Part shown: in pieces, positions 39,528-39,971 of the stretch
Layout of the letters: every line of letters begins with the position of its first letter
Position numbering within the stretch: the stretch's first letter is position 1
DNA from: Verrucomicrobia bacterium ADurb.Bin006
Lineage (GTDB): Bacteria; Verrucomicrobiota; Verrucomicrobiia; Limisphaerales; J093
Length of the DNA: 39,971 bases
Direction of reading: 5' to 3'
Assembly: GCA_002071485.1 (NCBI GenBank)
Contig: MWFF01000073.1
Location: 1-39,971 of the forward strand
Translations under genes and position numbers: made by a program
The notes under the pieces: model-generated
Seen by the model: the letters and a program-made list of their open reading frames with translations, nothing else
Database searches by the model: none
What the model was told of the DNA's origin: nothing

Positions 39528-39803
39528 TCAGGGCTTGGTTGCACCTTTCGGCTCAGCCTTCTTCCATGTGCGCTTGGGGGCCTTGACAACGAGGCCTTTC
39601 TTCAACGCGCTGGCGGCGACGCGGATGTATCGGACTTCGCCATTGACGACCGCCTTGACCCTCTGGAGATTGGGGAAAAAGCGGCGTTTGGTGATGGCGG
39701 TGATGTGGGTGCCGATGCCGCCCAGCTTCTTCGCCTTTCCACTTCTCCAAATGATACTGCCCTTCCGCGGGCCCTTGCCGGTCAATGCACAACGTCTGGC
39801 CAT
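39528..39803 (-). CDS. rpmB: 50S ribosomal protein L28
   Basis: This 91-residue basic protein is ribosomal protein L28 (bL28). It starts MARRCALTGKGPRKGS and contains ITKRRFFPNLQRVKAVVNGEVRYIRVAASALKKGLVV. It lacks the paired Cys zinc site of some L28 forms; only Cys5 is present. A purine-rich GAGGCGA stretch lies upstream of the ATG. It is a single gene closed by the terminator at 39463-39499, with no rpmG beside it. The C-terminal KAPKRTWKKAEPKGATKP tail is longer and more basic than in many homologues. Confidence 0.95.
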   Translation of the reverse strand: MARRCALTGKGPRKGSIIWRSGKAKKLGGIGTHITAITKRRFFPNLQRVKAVVNGEVRYIRVAASALKKGLVVKAPKRTWKKAEPKGATKP

Positions 39804-39971
39804 AAAAAATCGCCTCGATTCAGTTCAAAGGGGCGTGAACCTAGCAACGAGGCCGCGGGGCTAGCAAGAAGAAACTGACCGCAAATCGTCAGACAACAGG
39901 GCTGCTCTAAAGTCGAACCGGGCGGGTGAGTAGGCGAATGACCTGTCCCGGGCGGCGACTCATTTTGGCCA
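39804..39971. other. rpmB leader and promoter region at the right edge
   Basis: No gene is supported. The region must carry the rpmB promoter reading leftwards. A GC-rich stretch at the edge does not fold into a tRNA by eye. Confidence 0.4.

Overview
The window is a high-GC bacterial chromosome segment with densely packed, often overlapping genes on both strands. The gene content fits a Verrucomicrobiota-type bacterium: Gram-negative features (an outer-membrane barrel, a family 9 glycosyltransferase, a lipoprotein), squalene/hopanoid genes with hpnK, secreted planctomycete/verrucomicrobial-style esterases, and a small membrane protein with a His/Arg tail and a conserved-looking C-terminal motif. 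The phylum assignment is inference from gene style, not from a marker-gene tree.

Region 1 (1-9.9 kb) is an accessory defence island on the plus strand. It carries the 3' half of a type-1-like BREX locus: a PglX-like methyltransferase lacking its whole catalytic N-terminus, an AAA_14/DUF4143 ATPase flanked by dispersed palindromic repeats, intact PglZ (type B) and intact BrxL. These are followed by a small unknown protein, a short ORF with a perfect Shine-Dalgarno, and a second DUF4143 ATPase broken by an internal deletion. brxA, brxB and brxC are not in the window. The island looks rearranged and is probably decaying or re-purposed.

Region 2 (9.9-14.5 kb, minus strand) is a tightly coupled operon: squalene-synthase-like enzyme, NAD-dependent DNA ligase LigA with an unusual insertion, RluA-family pseudouridine synthase, and a Nudix hydrolase. 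Three of the junctions overlap or nearly touch.

Region 3 (14.8-23.7 kb, plus strand) holds an alpha/beta hydrolase, purL, a lone nuoA, argH overlapping a NusG paralogue, then an alginate-export-type outer-membrane protein paired with a phenylacetate-CoA ligase-like enzyme.

Region 4 (23.8-30.3 kb, minus strand) reads coaC-type flavoprotein, membrane histidine kinase, sigma-54 response regulator, small membrane protein, hpnD-like, hpnK-like, small EamA-type membrane protein. It suggests a two-component system lying upstream of squalene/hopanoid genes.

Region 5 (30.5-40 kb) is mixed-strand: an HD-domain protein, SppA protease, a methyltransferase, a large secreted esterase-like protein with two hydrolase-like domains, a lipoprotein form of protein-L-isoaspartate methyltransferase, a multi-pass membrane protein, MiaB, a heptosyltransferase-family protein, and rpmB with a textbook intrinsic terminator.

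No rRNA, convincing tRNA, CRISPR array, transposase or integrase was seen. The most unusual area is the BREX island, with its repeat-flanked ATPase and truncated neighbours.
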